Below, one piece after another: positions 8,820 through 16,358 of a stretch of 64,000 nt of DNA; position 1 is the first letter of the stretch; each line of letters opens with the position of its first letter. A program made the position numbers and the translations under genes. Below the pieces are notes generated by a model, which was given only the letters and a program-made list of their open reading frames with translations, did not search any database and was not told where the DNA came from. The stretch comes from G963677325 sp963677325 (GTDB taxonomy: Bacteria > Bacteroidota > Bacteroidia > Bacteroidales > Prolixibacteraceae): positions 123,658-187,657 of the forward strand of contig CAXXGM010000005.1 of NCBI GenBank assembly GCA_963677325.2, given 5' to 3'.

Positions 8820-10005
8820 GAATTCTGTACTTGACGAGATTTTCAGTAATGATCCTTTCGGCTTGCTGAATGTAAAAGCAAATCATCCATCTGCCCGAAA
8901 CGCGGATGAAAGGTTGATTGCTTCGTTTCAGGAGATCGAAGATTTTTATGAAAAGAATAATAAAGAACCTGAACAAGGCAGAAGTATACAAGAACACGGG
9001 TTGTATTCGCGATTAAAAGCTATTCGTGAAGATCAGGTAAAAACAGAAATGCTCAAAGTCTATGACCGGTTTAATTTGTTGAATTACGAACAAAAACAAT
9101 TCAATTCAATTGATGATATCCTCAATGATGATTCTCTTGGATTGCTGGATGACGATTCAGAAGGTCTGTTTGATTTAAAGCATTTACCGGCAGCCGATGA
9201 AAGAGCAATGGCTGACTTTGTCGCGAGGAGAAAAAACTGTCATGACTTTCAAAAATATGAGGCTGTATTTAAAGAGGCACAACTGGACTTATCAGCCAAC
9301 AAACGTAAATTGATCCAATTTAAAGAGGACAATTTGAGAGAAGGCGATTTTTACGTTCATAATGGTATCCTGCTTCTATTGGAAAAAGTTTATTTTGAAA
9401 AAGAGGTTCAAAACTTCCGAAGCGGCAGAAGATTACGTAAAGATGGAAGGACAAGGGTTATTTTTGAGAACGGTACCGAATCAAATATGCTTTACCGGTC
9501 ATTGTATAAAATATTACTGGAAAATGGGAAGGCTGTGACGGCAAATGTTGATAAGATAAATGAGAAATTTATTGAGAAATTCAGCAATATTCTGGACGAA
9601 GATAGGGAAGCAGGCTTCATTTACATCCTGAAATCAAAGAGCGAAAGGCCAGAGATTAGAGAAATTCGCAACTTGTTTAAAATTGGTTTTTCAAAGATTG
9701 CTGTAGAAGAACGGATTAAAAATGCCAAAACAGAGCCAACCTATTTAATGGCTGATGTGCGAATTGTGATGGTTTACAAGTGTTACAACATGAATACTCA
9801 AAAACTGGAACAATTACTTCATAATTTCTTTGGTAAATCCTGTCTGAATATTGATGTATTTGATAAAAGCAGCAACCGGCACATCCCAAGAGAATGGTTT
9901 ATTGCACCCTTAGAGGTAATCGAGCAAGCCATACATTTGATTATTTCAGGCGACATACTGAAATACCGCTATGATTCTGTAAATGAAGAAATAGTATTAA
10001 GATAG
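8806..10005 (+). CDS. GIY-YIG nuclease family protein (T5orf172/MUG113-like), partner of the helicase
   Basis: About 399 residues from GTG 8806 or 397 from ATG 8812. Both starts overlap the helicase stop (8817-8819), which suggests translational coupling. The N-terminal 250 residues are charged and helical, without a known domain. They include two similar segments, SVLDEIFSNDPFGLLN and SIDDILNDDSLGLLDDD, that look like an internal duplication. The C-terminal region has GFIYILKSKSERPEI...LFKIGFSKIAVEERIKNA (about 268-306), matching the GIY-YIG pattern, with a conserved-looking basic residue and a later Glu in QKLEQLLHNFF. I infer a nuclease subunit targeted by the helicase. Confidence 0.75.
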   Translation: MQMDKNSVLDEIFSNDPFGLLNVKANHPSARNADERLIASFQEIEDFYEKNNKEPEQGRSIQEHGLYSRLKAIREDQVKTEMLKVYDRFNLLNYEQKQFNSIDDILNDDSLGLLDDDSEGLFDLKHLPAADERAMADFVARRKNCHDFQKYEAVFKEAQLDLSANKRKLIQFKEDNLREGDFYVHNGILLLLEKVYFEKEVQNFRSGRRLRKDGRTRVIFENGTESNMLYRSLYKILLENGKAVTANVDKINEKFIEKFSNILDEDREAGFIYILKSKSERPEIREIRNLFKIGFSKIAVEERIKNAKTEPTYLMADVRIVMVYKCYNMNTQKLEQLLHNFFGKSCLNIDVFDKSSNRHIPREWFIAPLEVIEQAIHLIISGDILKYRYDSVNEEIVLR

Positions 10006-10586
10006 AATGGAGAAAAGGGTTGTGCAAAATTATAATTCAAAGCTGCCTGGAATTTTCTATCCATTTAAATTCTTTCAACTTCTGATTTGATTCTGTGGGA
10101 AGGTTTTAAATCATCCAAAGCTATAAAAGCTGGAAAGTAGTCTCTTAGTGTCCGGAATACGAATGCACAAAAAGGTTGTCAGTTGAGAAAATGTAGTAAA
10201 AAATAGTAAGTGGGGAAAATGGGGGAATGGGGAAAACTGCAGAGGTTATGTGGTGGTCACGTGGGGACAAAATCACACCAGCCGCTTTGATCACGAATAA
10301 AGATACTTTAATTCAAATCCTAAACATTCATCACAATCCAATTGACTTTTCATTCTTCATTTTGCTTCCATTTCCTTTGGATTTGGATGCGGATTGGTTA
10401 AATTAAATAAATGAACGACGAAGGATTCCTGAGTCGCTATCGGCCCCAGGCACGCCTATGATGGCTGAGCGTATTGTACGAGAGACGCTCGCCACGTCTC
10501 TACAATCGATCCCCAATTGATCCCGGGGTTTATTCAAAAAAACCTCCTTTTTTTATAAATTTGAGCCAAAAATAATCAGGAATTTT
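10006..10586. other. Intergenic region with repeat fragments
   Basis: No convincing gene. At 10198-10219 there is a block AATAGTAAGTGGGGAAAA preceded by A residues, found identically at 14296-14317 on the other side of the SNF2 gene. At about 10488-10506 lies GAGACGCTCGCCACGTCTCT, a degenerate member of the palindromic GAGACGC repeat class also seen after rpmI. The rest looks like decayed sequence. Confidence 0.55.
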
Positions 10587-13500
10587 ATGGCAATTCAGTT
10601 TGGAAAGACGTGGTGGGGTGAACAATGGCTGCGTTCACTGGAAAATGTGGATTATGACAACCGGCTGCCTCGCGGCGCTTCGTACGCCCGAAGTGGACAT
10701 GTTAAAGAAGTGAAAATAAAGGAGAACATGATCAGCGCCAAAGTGGCAGGCAGCCGCCCAACGCCTTACAAAGTGAACCTGATTATTCCGCCATTTTTCG
10801 AGGAACAGGTTGAACTATTGATGAACCAAATTATTAAACGTCCTGCACTGATTTCCAAATTACTGAACCGCGAACTCGACCCCGAAATGCTGACTATCGC
10901 AGAGGAGGCCGGGCTGAAAGTGTTCCCCAAACAATGGACCGATTTTAAAATGCAATGTTCATGCCCCGACTGGGCAGTTCCCTGCAAACATCTTGCAGCC
11001 GTTATCTACATGGTGAGCAGGGAAATTGACAACAATCCTTTTCTGGTTTTTGAAATTCATAAAGTTAACTTGATTGAAGAATTGAAAAAGCGTGGAATTT
11101 TTGTCGCCGACCTAAAGAAAACGGAAATTCTCACGCTCGCCGGTATCCTGAAAACAACAAAAGGGTTAAAGGGCTTTGATGAAGAAAAAGCATACGACCG
11201 GGTCGATTTTTCAAAACTTCACGATATTTCCGAAGCCCTGGTGCAATTGTTGCCCGATGCCCCTCCCTTTTATTCAAGCGGTAACTTCAGGGAGAAATTC
11301 TCATTACAATATCTGCACAACTCCAAAGAAAGTAAACGTGTTTTGGGGAAAAGACTGGATTTTGACGTCCTTTTCGCGTCTAAAACCAATTCCCCGGAAG
11401 TTAATCATCGCTCAACCCTTTCCATTTCAATTGACAGTAATCATCTCATTCAAATTTCAGGTGAAAATCATTCCCTGAAAAAGCTGGAACAACTTATTCC
11501 AGCCATTTTCAAACTCAATCCCGACCATTTACCCGATTACCAACCTTCGGTGGCGGCCTTTCATAAAATTCTTTTCGCCTCATTGCATTTGATTGCCAAT
11601 GGAAATGTCGTTCCACAAATTATTCAACTTGCCAACAAGGATTTTATCGTTCGTTGGCTTCCGGCGTTGATCGACAGTGAAGTGCGGCTGCTAACCGATA
11701 AATTGGACAAAATTCTTCCTCCCGGTTTGCTCCTGTCGCCCAAAACGATCCAAAAAACGGAACAGTTATTGCCACTGGCCAATCAAACCACTGAATTGCT
11801 TTCCATTGTTATTTCCAAATTGATCGCTCATGTATCACGGCCATCAAACGGGGATTTGTTCGAAGATATTTTCTTTAAGAACAAGGCTTACCCATTCGTG
11901 GGAGTGGGCGAAAACGCGTTGAGCGGCAGCGTGAAAGTCTGGCTTGACCGGTTTCACCTCACCGCCGGAAACTACAAGCCGGTGATCACTGTTTCGGAAC
12001 TTGAAAATGAACAATTTGTTGTGCAAATCAGCATCGAAGATATTTCTGATGCAAATAATTTGCCGGTTCCGGTTTCAAAAATCCTGCAGGAAAAACAATA
12101 CGAAAAACAACGGTTCAGGATATTGCAGACACTTTCGCTACTGTCGCCATTTATTCGCGGGTTGGATATGCATATTAACCTTGGAGGCAATCAACCGATA
12201 CTTTTTGACATCAAGGAATTTGCCCCGTTTTTGATGGAAGTGTTGCCTGCCGTCCGGTTGCTGGATATCAAAATCATGCTGCCAAAATCGTTACAGGAAT
12301 TGCTTCGTCCCAAACCGACCGTCAAACTCAAACGTAATTCGGAACAACAAGGTTACGTTCGGCTGGACGACTTGCTTTCGTTCGATTGGCAAGTGGCCGT
12401 TGGTGATACGCTAATGTCACCCGAAGAGTTTAATAAATTACTGAAAAACGCGACAGGACTTTTCCGCTTCAAAGAAAATTATATTTACGTGAATGAATCG
12501 GAAATGGAAAAGCTCCATAAATTTTTCAGTACCGACAAGCCTTTGAATTCCTTTCAGTTACTTCAAACGGCTTTATCGGAAGAATACGAGGGCGCACCCA
12601 TTCTGCTTACCTCTGAAGTGCGTGAGTTGATCAACGAACTCACTTCAACTGAAAATATTTCGTTGCCGCAAGGGCTGAATGCCCAACTCCGGCCTTACCA
12701 GCATCGCGGTTACTCGTGGATGTACCGCAACAGCCGGATCGGATTCGGCAGTATCATTGCCGATGATATGGGTTTGGGGAAAACGTTGCAGGTAATTTCT
12801 ATCCTATTGAAATTCAAAGAAGAAAATGCCCTGAACGATAAGCGTAAGGCGCTGGTGGTCGTTCCGACAGGTTTGCTTACCAACTGGCAATCGGAAATTG
12901 CAAAATTTGCACCGTCCGTTTCGTCACATATTTATCATGGCGGCGCTCGCGACATCAAACTTTTCGACGCTGATGTCATGCTCACCACTTACGGTGTGTT
13001 ACGCGGCGACGCCGAATTACTAAAAAAGCACAAATGGGAAGTAATGATTATTGATGAAGCGCAAAACATTAAAAATCATGACACGGCACAGTCGAAAGCC
13101 ATAAAAGGTATTCCCGCCAATATCCGCATTGCCATGAGCGGAACGCCGGTTGAAAACCGGCTGACTGAATTCTGGTCAATCATGGATTTTGTCAATAAAG
13201 GTTATTTAGGTAATGTGAAAACTTTCAAATCTGACTTTGCCGAACCCATCCAGGTGTTTAACGATGAGCAGGCGGTGGCAAAATTCCGCAAGATCACTTC
13301 GCCTTTCATGATGCGTCGGATGAAGTCGGATAAATCGATTATTTCGGATTTGCCCGATAAAGTGGAACAAAATCAATTTGCACTGCTCACCAAACAGCAG
13401 GCCGCACTCTACGAAAAAACCATGCAGTTGGCCATGGCCGAGATTGAAGGAATGGGCGAACCGGACGGTCAGTCCCTGTTCAAAAGGCAAGGATTGGTAT

Positions 13501-14096
13501 TGCAAATGATACTGGCATTGAAGCAAATATGCAATCATCCCACTAACTTCCTGAAAAACGGGAACTTTGACCCAACACATTCGGGCAAAATGGAATTACT
13601 TTTCGAATTACTTGACAGCATTACTGACGCAGGCGAAAAAGTGCTTATTTTCACCCAATTCCGTGAAATGGGCGACTTACTGGAACGCTTCATCTCCGAA
13701 CGTTTTGGTGAACGGCCAATGTTTTATCACGGCGGTTGCAACGTCAACCAGAGGCAGGAAATGGTGGAGCGGTTCCAGCATAACCGTGCCGACAAGATTT
13801 TCATTCTCTCTCTTAAAGCTGCCGGGACAGGGCTGAACCTGACTGCCGCTTCGCACGTTATCCATTATGATCTGTGGTGGAATCCGGCTGTCGAAAATCA
13901 GGCTACCGACCGGGCTTACCGTATCGGGCAAAAGAAAAACGTGATGGTACACCGTATGATCACTAAAAACACATTCGAGGAACGCATCGATGAAATGATC
14001 CAAAAAAAGAAACATTTGGCCGACATGACCGTCGCAACCGGTGAAAACTGGATTGGCAAACTAAGCAATAAAGAGCTGAGGGAGATCTTTGGGTAA
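10587..14096 (+). CDS. SWIM zinc-finger / SNF2-family helicase
   Basis: 1169 residues. Near residue 123 is a SWIM zinc-binding motif CxCx(n)CxH (CSCPDWAVPCKHLAAVIY). The middle third is the SNF2-helicase-associated region. The C-terminal 480 residues are the motor: Walker A DDMGLGKTLQ (about 725), DEAQ box in IIDEAQNIKN, motif III SGTPVENRLTEFW, and a helicase C domain with GTGLNLTAASHVIHYDLWWN and ATDRAYRIGQKK. Bacterial SWIM-SNF2 proteins remodel nucleoprotein or polymerase complexes; the precise role of this class is unknown. It sits alone, flanked by long repeat-bearing spacers, and is often a core-genome gene in Bacteroidota, so membership in the defence island is not certain. Confidence 0.9.
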   Translation: MAIQFGKTWWGEQWLRSLENVDYDNRLPRGASYARSGHVKEVKIKENMISAKVAGSRPTPYKVNLIIPPFFEEQVELLMNQIIKRPALISKLLNRELDPEMLTIAEEAGLKVFPKQWTDFKMQCSCPDWAVPCKHLAAVIYMVSREIDNNPFLVFEIHKVNLIEELKKRGIFVADLKKTEILTLAGILKTTKGLKGFDEEKAYDRVDFSKLHDISEALVQLLPDAPPFYSSGNFREKFSLQYLHNSKESKRVLGKRLDFDVLFASKTNSPEVNHRSTLSISIDSNHLIQISGENHSLKKLEQLIPAIFKLNPDHLPDYQPSVAAFHKILFASLHLIANGNVVPQIIQLANKDFIVRWLPALIDSEVRLLTDKLDKILPPGLLLSPKTIQKTEQLLPLANQTTELLSIVISKLIAHVSRPSNGDLFEDIFFKNKAYPFVGVGENALSGSVKVWLDRFHLTAGNYKPVITVSELENEQFVVQISIEDISDANNLPVPVSKILQEKQYEKQRFRILQTLSLLSPFIRGLDMHINLGGNQPILFDIKEFAPFLMEVLPAVRLLDIKIMLPKSLQELLRPKPTVKLKRNSEQQGYVRLDDLLSFDWQVAVGDTLMSPEEFNKLLKNATGLFRFKENYIYVNESEMEKLHKFFSTDKPLNSFQLLQTALSEEYEGAPILLTSEVRELINELTSTENISLPQGLNAQLRPYQHRGYSWMYRNSRIGFGSIIADDMGLGKTLQVISILLKFKEENALNDKRKALVVVPTGLLTNWQSEIAKFAPSVSSHIYHGGARDIKLFDADVMLTTYGVLRGDAELLKKHKWEVMIIDEAQNIKNHDTAQSKAIKGIPANIRIAMSGTPVENRLTEFWSIMDFVNKGYLGNVKTFKSDFAEPIQVFNDEQAVAKFRKITSPFMMRRMKSDKSIISDLPDKVEQNQFALLTKQQAALYEKTMQLAMAEIEGMGEPDGQSLFKRQGLVLQMILALKQICNHPTNFLKNGNFDPTHSGKMELLFELLDSITDAGEKVLIFTQFREMGDLLERFISERFGERPMFYHGGCNVNQRQEMVERFQHNRADKIFILSLKAAGTGLNLTAASHVIHYDLWWNPAVENQATDRAYRIGQKKNVMVHRMITKNTFEERIDEMIQKKKHLADMTVATGENWIGKLSNKELREIFG

Positions 14097-15081
14097 TTTA
14101 TACTTTTACCTGGCTAAAATAAATGAATTACTCATGACAGTCATCCGAACACTCCTCCTGCTCTTTTAGACGCTCTTCCGGATTAATTTCAAAATAGTTT
14201 GAAGGCAATGATGCGAATACAGATGAGCAAGGAGTTTTTTAATACAACTTAAAAGCAGAGCTCATCTTCTTCTTTATGCTGTAAGGTTCAATATTAAAAA
14301 ATAGTAAGTGGGGAAAAGGGAAAATTTTAAGAGGTCACATTGGCAATTGTCTGGCATATTGGATATTATGGTGATACTTAATCTATGATACTGATCGGAT
14401 CCACACGATTCAGGAGGCGCATGAATGGGAACGGATCTCCAAAATTTTAAAAGAGCAAAAAAGAAAATAAGTCGTTTTAGGATTCTCCATAGGAAGCTTC
14501 CTGAGGTTTTTATTAACCTGAGCTCGATCTAAGCAATGAATAAGACAGTGCTTGATTGTTTGAGCGTTAATGTTGTCTTCGATAACCTAATCTTTAAAAA
14601 AACACCTTAGATGGGATTAATTTTACGCTTTCACTAACCTAATTACCTGATTAAATTAGGTAATTAGGTTGATTTTTCTCTCTCGACCATTACTACTGAG
14701 GTGTTTTCGACAGATTAGGTTATCTATTCCTTAGATCGAACTCACGTTATTAAGGTTTTCCGATCAAAACGACAATTAATCTAATCTATAAAGCATTTAA
14801 AGAAAATTAACCCTGTGATTAGGATTGGGAGGGATTTTCTATGAAGTAAAAGATTATGATAAAAATTTTAGGTGCAATTAATTATTTTTCAGGTAATAAG
14901 AATCTAATTCCAGCCGAAAAGAAGAGAAGGTAGGTAGTAAAGTAGGGAAAGAATATGTTAATAATTCCAATTTGTAATTGATGCATGAAACTACTTCCCG
15001 AATAATTATAAATTATTTTCTAAATAAAAAAGGAAACTGTAAAGTCTCCTTTTTCCAAATTTATTTCGCCTGTTTAATTAT
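14097..15081. other. Long intergenic region carrying repeats
   Basis: About 985 bases without a recognisable gene. It holds the second copy of the AATAGTAAGTGGGGAAAA block (14296-14317), the 303-base palindromic element at 14471-14773, and a GTAGGTAGTAAAGTAGGGAA-type low-complexity repeat near 14930-14950 that recurs around 46350-46370. Confidence 0.6.
14471..14773. repeat. MITE-like long inverted-repeat element
   Basis: The ends are GTCGTTTT (14471-14478) and AAAACGAC (14766-14773). Inside, the left arm (GAGCTCGATCTAAGCAATGA; GATAACCTAATCT; AAAACACCTTAG) is the reverse complement, with mismatches, of the right arm (GAGGTGTTTTCGACAG; AGATTAGGTTATC; CCTTAGATCGAACTC). The left arm carries an extra block of about 37 bases. 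The centre is the near-perfect palindrome CCTAATTACCTGATT / AATTAGGTAATTAGG. There is no coding frame of note. This fits a non-autonomous transposable element or a large structured transcript; target-site duplications are not obvious. Confidence 0.75.
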
Positions 15082-15426
15082 TTATTTCACTTTTGCCACA
15101 ATTGCACTGAATGCAGCGGGATTGTTCATTGCCAGATCGGCCAAAACCTTACGGTTTATTTCGATATTGGCAGCTTTCATCTTACCCATGAATTGTGAGT
15201 AGGAGAGGCCTTCATTACGTACAGCGGCATTAATACGCTGGATCCATAATCCTCTGAATAATCTTTTCTTTGCTTTTCTGTCACGGTACGCATACTGAAG
15301 TCCTTTTTCATATGTGTTTTTGGCAACCGTCCAGACATTTTTTCTTGAACCAAAGTACCCTCTGGTAAGTAGCAGAAGCTTCTTTCTGCGAGCTTTCGAC
15401 GCTACATGATTTACTGATCTTGGCAT
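15082..15426 (-). CDS. rplT: 50S ribosomal protein L20
   Basis: 114 residues, the normal length for bL20. It has the characteristic start PRSVNHVASKARRKKLL and the central ...YAYRDRKAKKRLFRGLWIQR...NAAVRNEGLSYSQFM. The protein binds 23S rRNA and is needed early in large-subunit assembly. It is the last gene of the minus-strand order thrS-infC-rpmI-rplT, with 117 bases to rpmI. That spacer contains a palindromic GAGACGC repeat. Confidence 0.97.
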   Translation of the reverse strand: MPRSVNHVASKARRKKLLLLTRGYFGSRKNVWTVAKNTYEKGLQYAYRDRKAKKRLFRGLWIQRINAAVRNEGLSYSQFMGKMKAANIEINRKVLADLAMNNPAAFSAIVAKVK

Positions 15427-15518
15427 TTTTTGATGTTTTAGAATAATGGCGCCCCTTTTATAAAGGGATCTTTGGTGCTCATTACCCGGTTTAACTTAAA
15501 ATTTTTCTGTGATTCCGG

Positions 15519-15541
15519 GAGACGCATACCATGCGTCTCTA
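15519..15541. repeat. GAGACGC palindromic repeat between rpmI and rplT
   Basis: GGAGACGCAT ACC ATGCGTCTCT forms a near-perfect hairpin immediately downstream of the rpmI stop (15544). This is a dispersed repeat class seen across many genomes (sequence GAGACGC...GCGTCTC). A degenerate relative lies at about 10488-10506. Inside the operon it could act as an mRNA processing or stability hairpin. Confidence 0.7.
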
Positions 15542-15543
15542 CA

Positions 15544-15741
15544 TTATCTCATGGCAAGCAAACGCTTAACATGATTGGTGTCCACATCCTGGACCGAACC
15601 CCAGTAAGTAAGATTTCTTTTGCGTTTAGTGCTTTTCTTAGTCAAAATGTGGCTATGATAAGCATGTTTTCTTTTTAATTTTCCAGTTCCGGTGAGCCTG
15701 AAACGCTTCTTGGCTCCGGCATTCGATTTCATTTTAGGCAT
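15544..15741 (-). CDS. rpmI: 50S ribosomal protein L35
   Basis: 65 residues, typical of bL35. It begins PKMKSNAGAKKRFRLTGTGK and continues KLKRKHAYHSHILTKKSTKRKRNL, very basic throughout. It is the second-last gene of the thrS-infC-rpmI-rplT operon and ends 23 bases before (in plus coordinates) the infC 3' end at 15765. In other bacteria this operon is controlled by L20 binding; no such leader structure could be verified here. Confidence 0.96.
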   Translation of the reverse strand: MPKMKSNAGAKKRFRLTGTGKLKRKHAYHSHILTKKSTKRKRNLTYWGSVQDVDTNHVKRLLAMR

Positions 15742-15764
15742 CTCTCTATGTCTAAGTGTTTAAA

Positions 15765-16328
15765 TTATTTTTTCTTTTTAGGCGAAATAAATATTGACAT
15801 TCTTTTTCCTTCGAGCTTCGGAAGTTGTTCTACCTTTCCAACTTCTTCCAACTCATTGGCAAATCTTAAAAGGAGAATTTCTCCTTGTTCATTATATAGG
15901 ATCGATCTTCCTTTAAAAAATACGTAAGCCTTAACTTTAGCTCCTTCCTGAAGAAATTTCTCGGCATGTTTTAACTTAAAGTTATAATCATGATCATCAG
16001 TGTTAGGCCCAAAACGAATCTCCTTTACGATGACTTTAGAAGCCTTGGCTTTTAATTCCTTTTGTTTTTTCTTTTGGGAATAAAGGAATTTCTGGTAATC
16101 GATGATTCGACATACAGGTGGAACAGCATTGGGGGAAATTTCCACCAAATCAAGTTCAAGCTCGTCTGCCAACCGGAGGGCATCCTGTATCCTGCAAACA
16201 CCAGGGTTTTCAATATTCTCTCCAACTAATCTAACTTCGGGAACACGAATCTGATGATTAATCCGAAATTGTGACTTATCTTCTTCTTTTGGGGCATTGG
16301 CTGCCCCACGAGTTTTTAAAACTGCTAT
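15765..16328 (-). CDS. infC: Translation initiation factor IF-3 (probable AUA start)
   Basis: About 187 residues. The sequence matches IF-3: N-domain QFRINHQIRVPEVRLVGENI and QDALRLADELELDLVEISPN, then C-domain PPVCRIIDYQKFLY, KEIRFGPNTDDHDY and GKRMSIFISPKKKK. The first ATG (at 16172) would delete most of the N-domain, so it cannot be the start. Reading upstream, the protein continues to AVLKTRGAANAPKEED and reaches an ATA codon at 16328-16326. This lies seven bases after a strong AGGAGGA ribosome site, rare in this genome type. A non-AUG start fits known IF-3 autoregulation, where IF-3 rejects non-canonical start codons on its own mRNA (AUU in E. coli). It binds the 30S subunit and proofreads initiation. 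Confidence 0.9.
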   Translation of the reverse strand: MAVLKTRGAANAPKEEDKSQFRINHQIRVPEVRLVGENIENPGVCRIQDALRLADELELDLVEISPNAVPPVCRIIDYQKFLYSQKKKQKELKAKASKVIVKEIRFGPNTDDHDYNFKLKHAEKFLQEGAKVKAYVFFKGRSILYNEQGEILLLRFANELEEVGKVEQLPKLEGKRMSIFISPKKKK

Positions 16329-16343
16329 GGCTAAATCCTCCTA
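16326..16343 (-). promoter_or_regulatory. Ribosome binding site and AUA start of infC
   Basis: On the minus strand the sequence is TATAGGAGGATTTAGCCATA: AGGAGGA, seven bases, then ATA in frame with the whole IF-3 N-domain. No ATG, GTG or TTG in frame fits as well. The ATT overlapping the site is out of frame. Confidence 0.65.
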
Positions 16344-16358
16344 TATTAGTTAATACTT

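Noticed and set aside
2360..14096. DISARM- or BREX-like system from the methyltransferase plus SNF2 helicase in one island
   Set aside because: No DUF1998 helicase, drmB, phospholipase D nuclease, PglZ or BrxC homologue is seen; the SNF2 protein has a SWIM domain and is separated by long spacers.
15472..15678. Plus-strand 68-residue frame opposite rpmI
   Set aside because: Opposite strand of the L35 gene and of a palindromic repeat.
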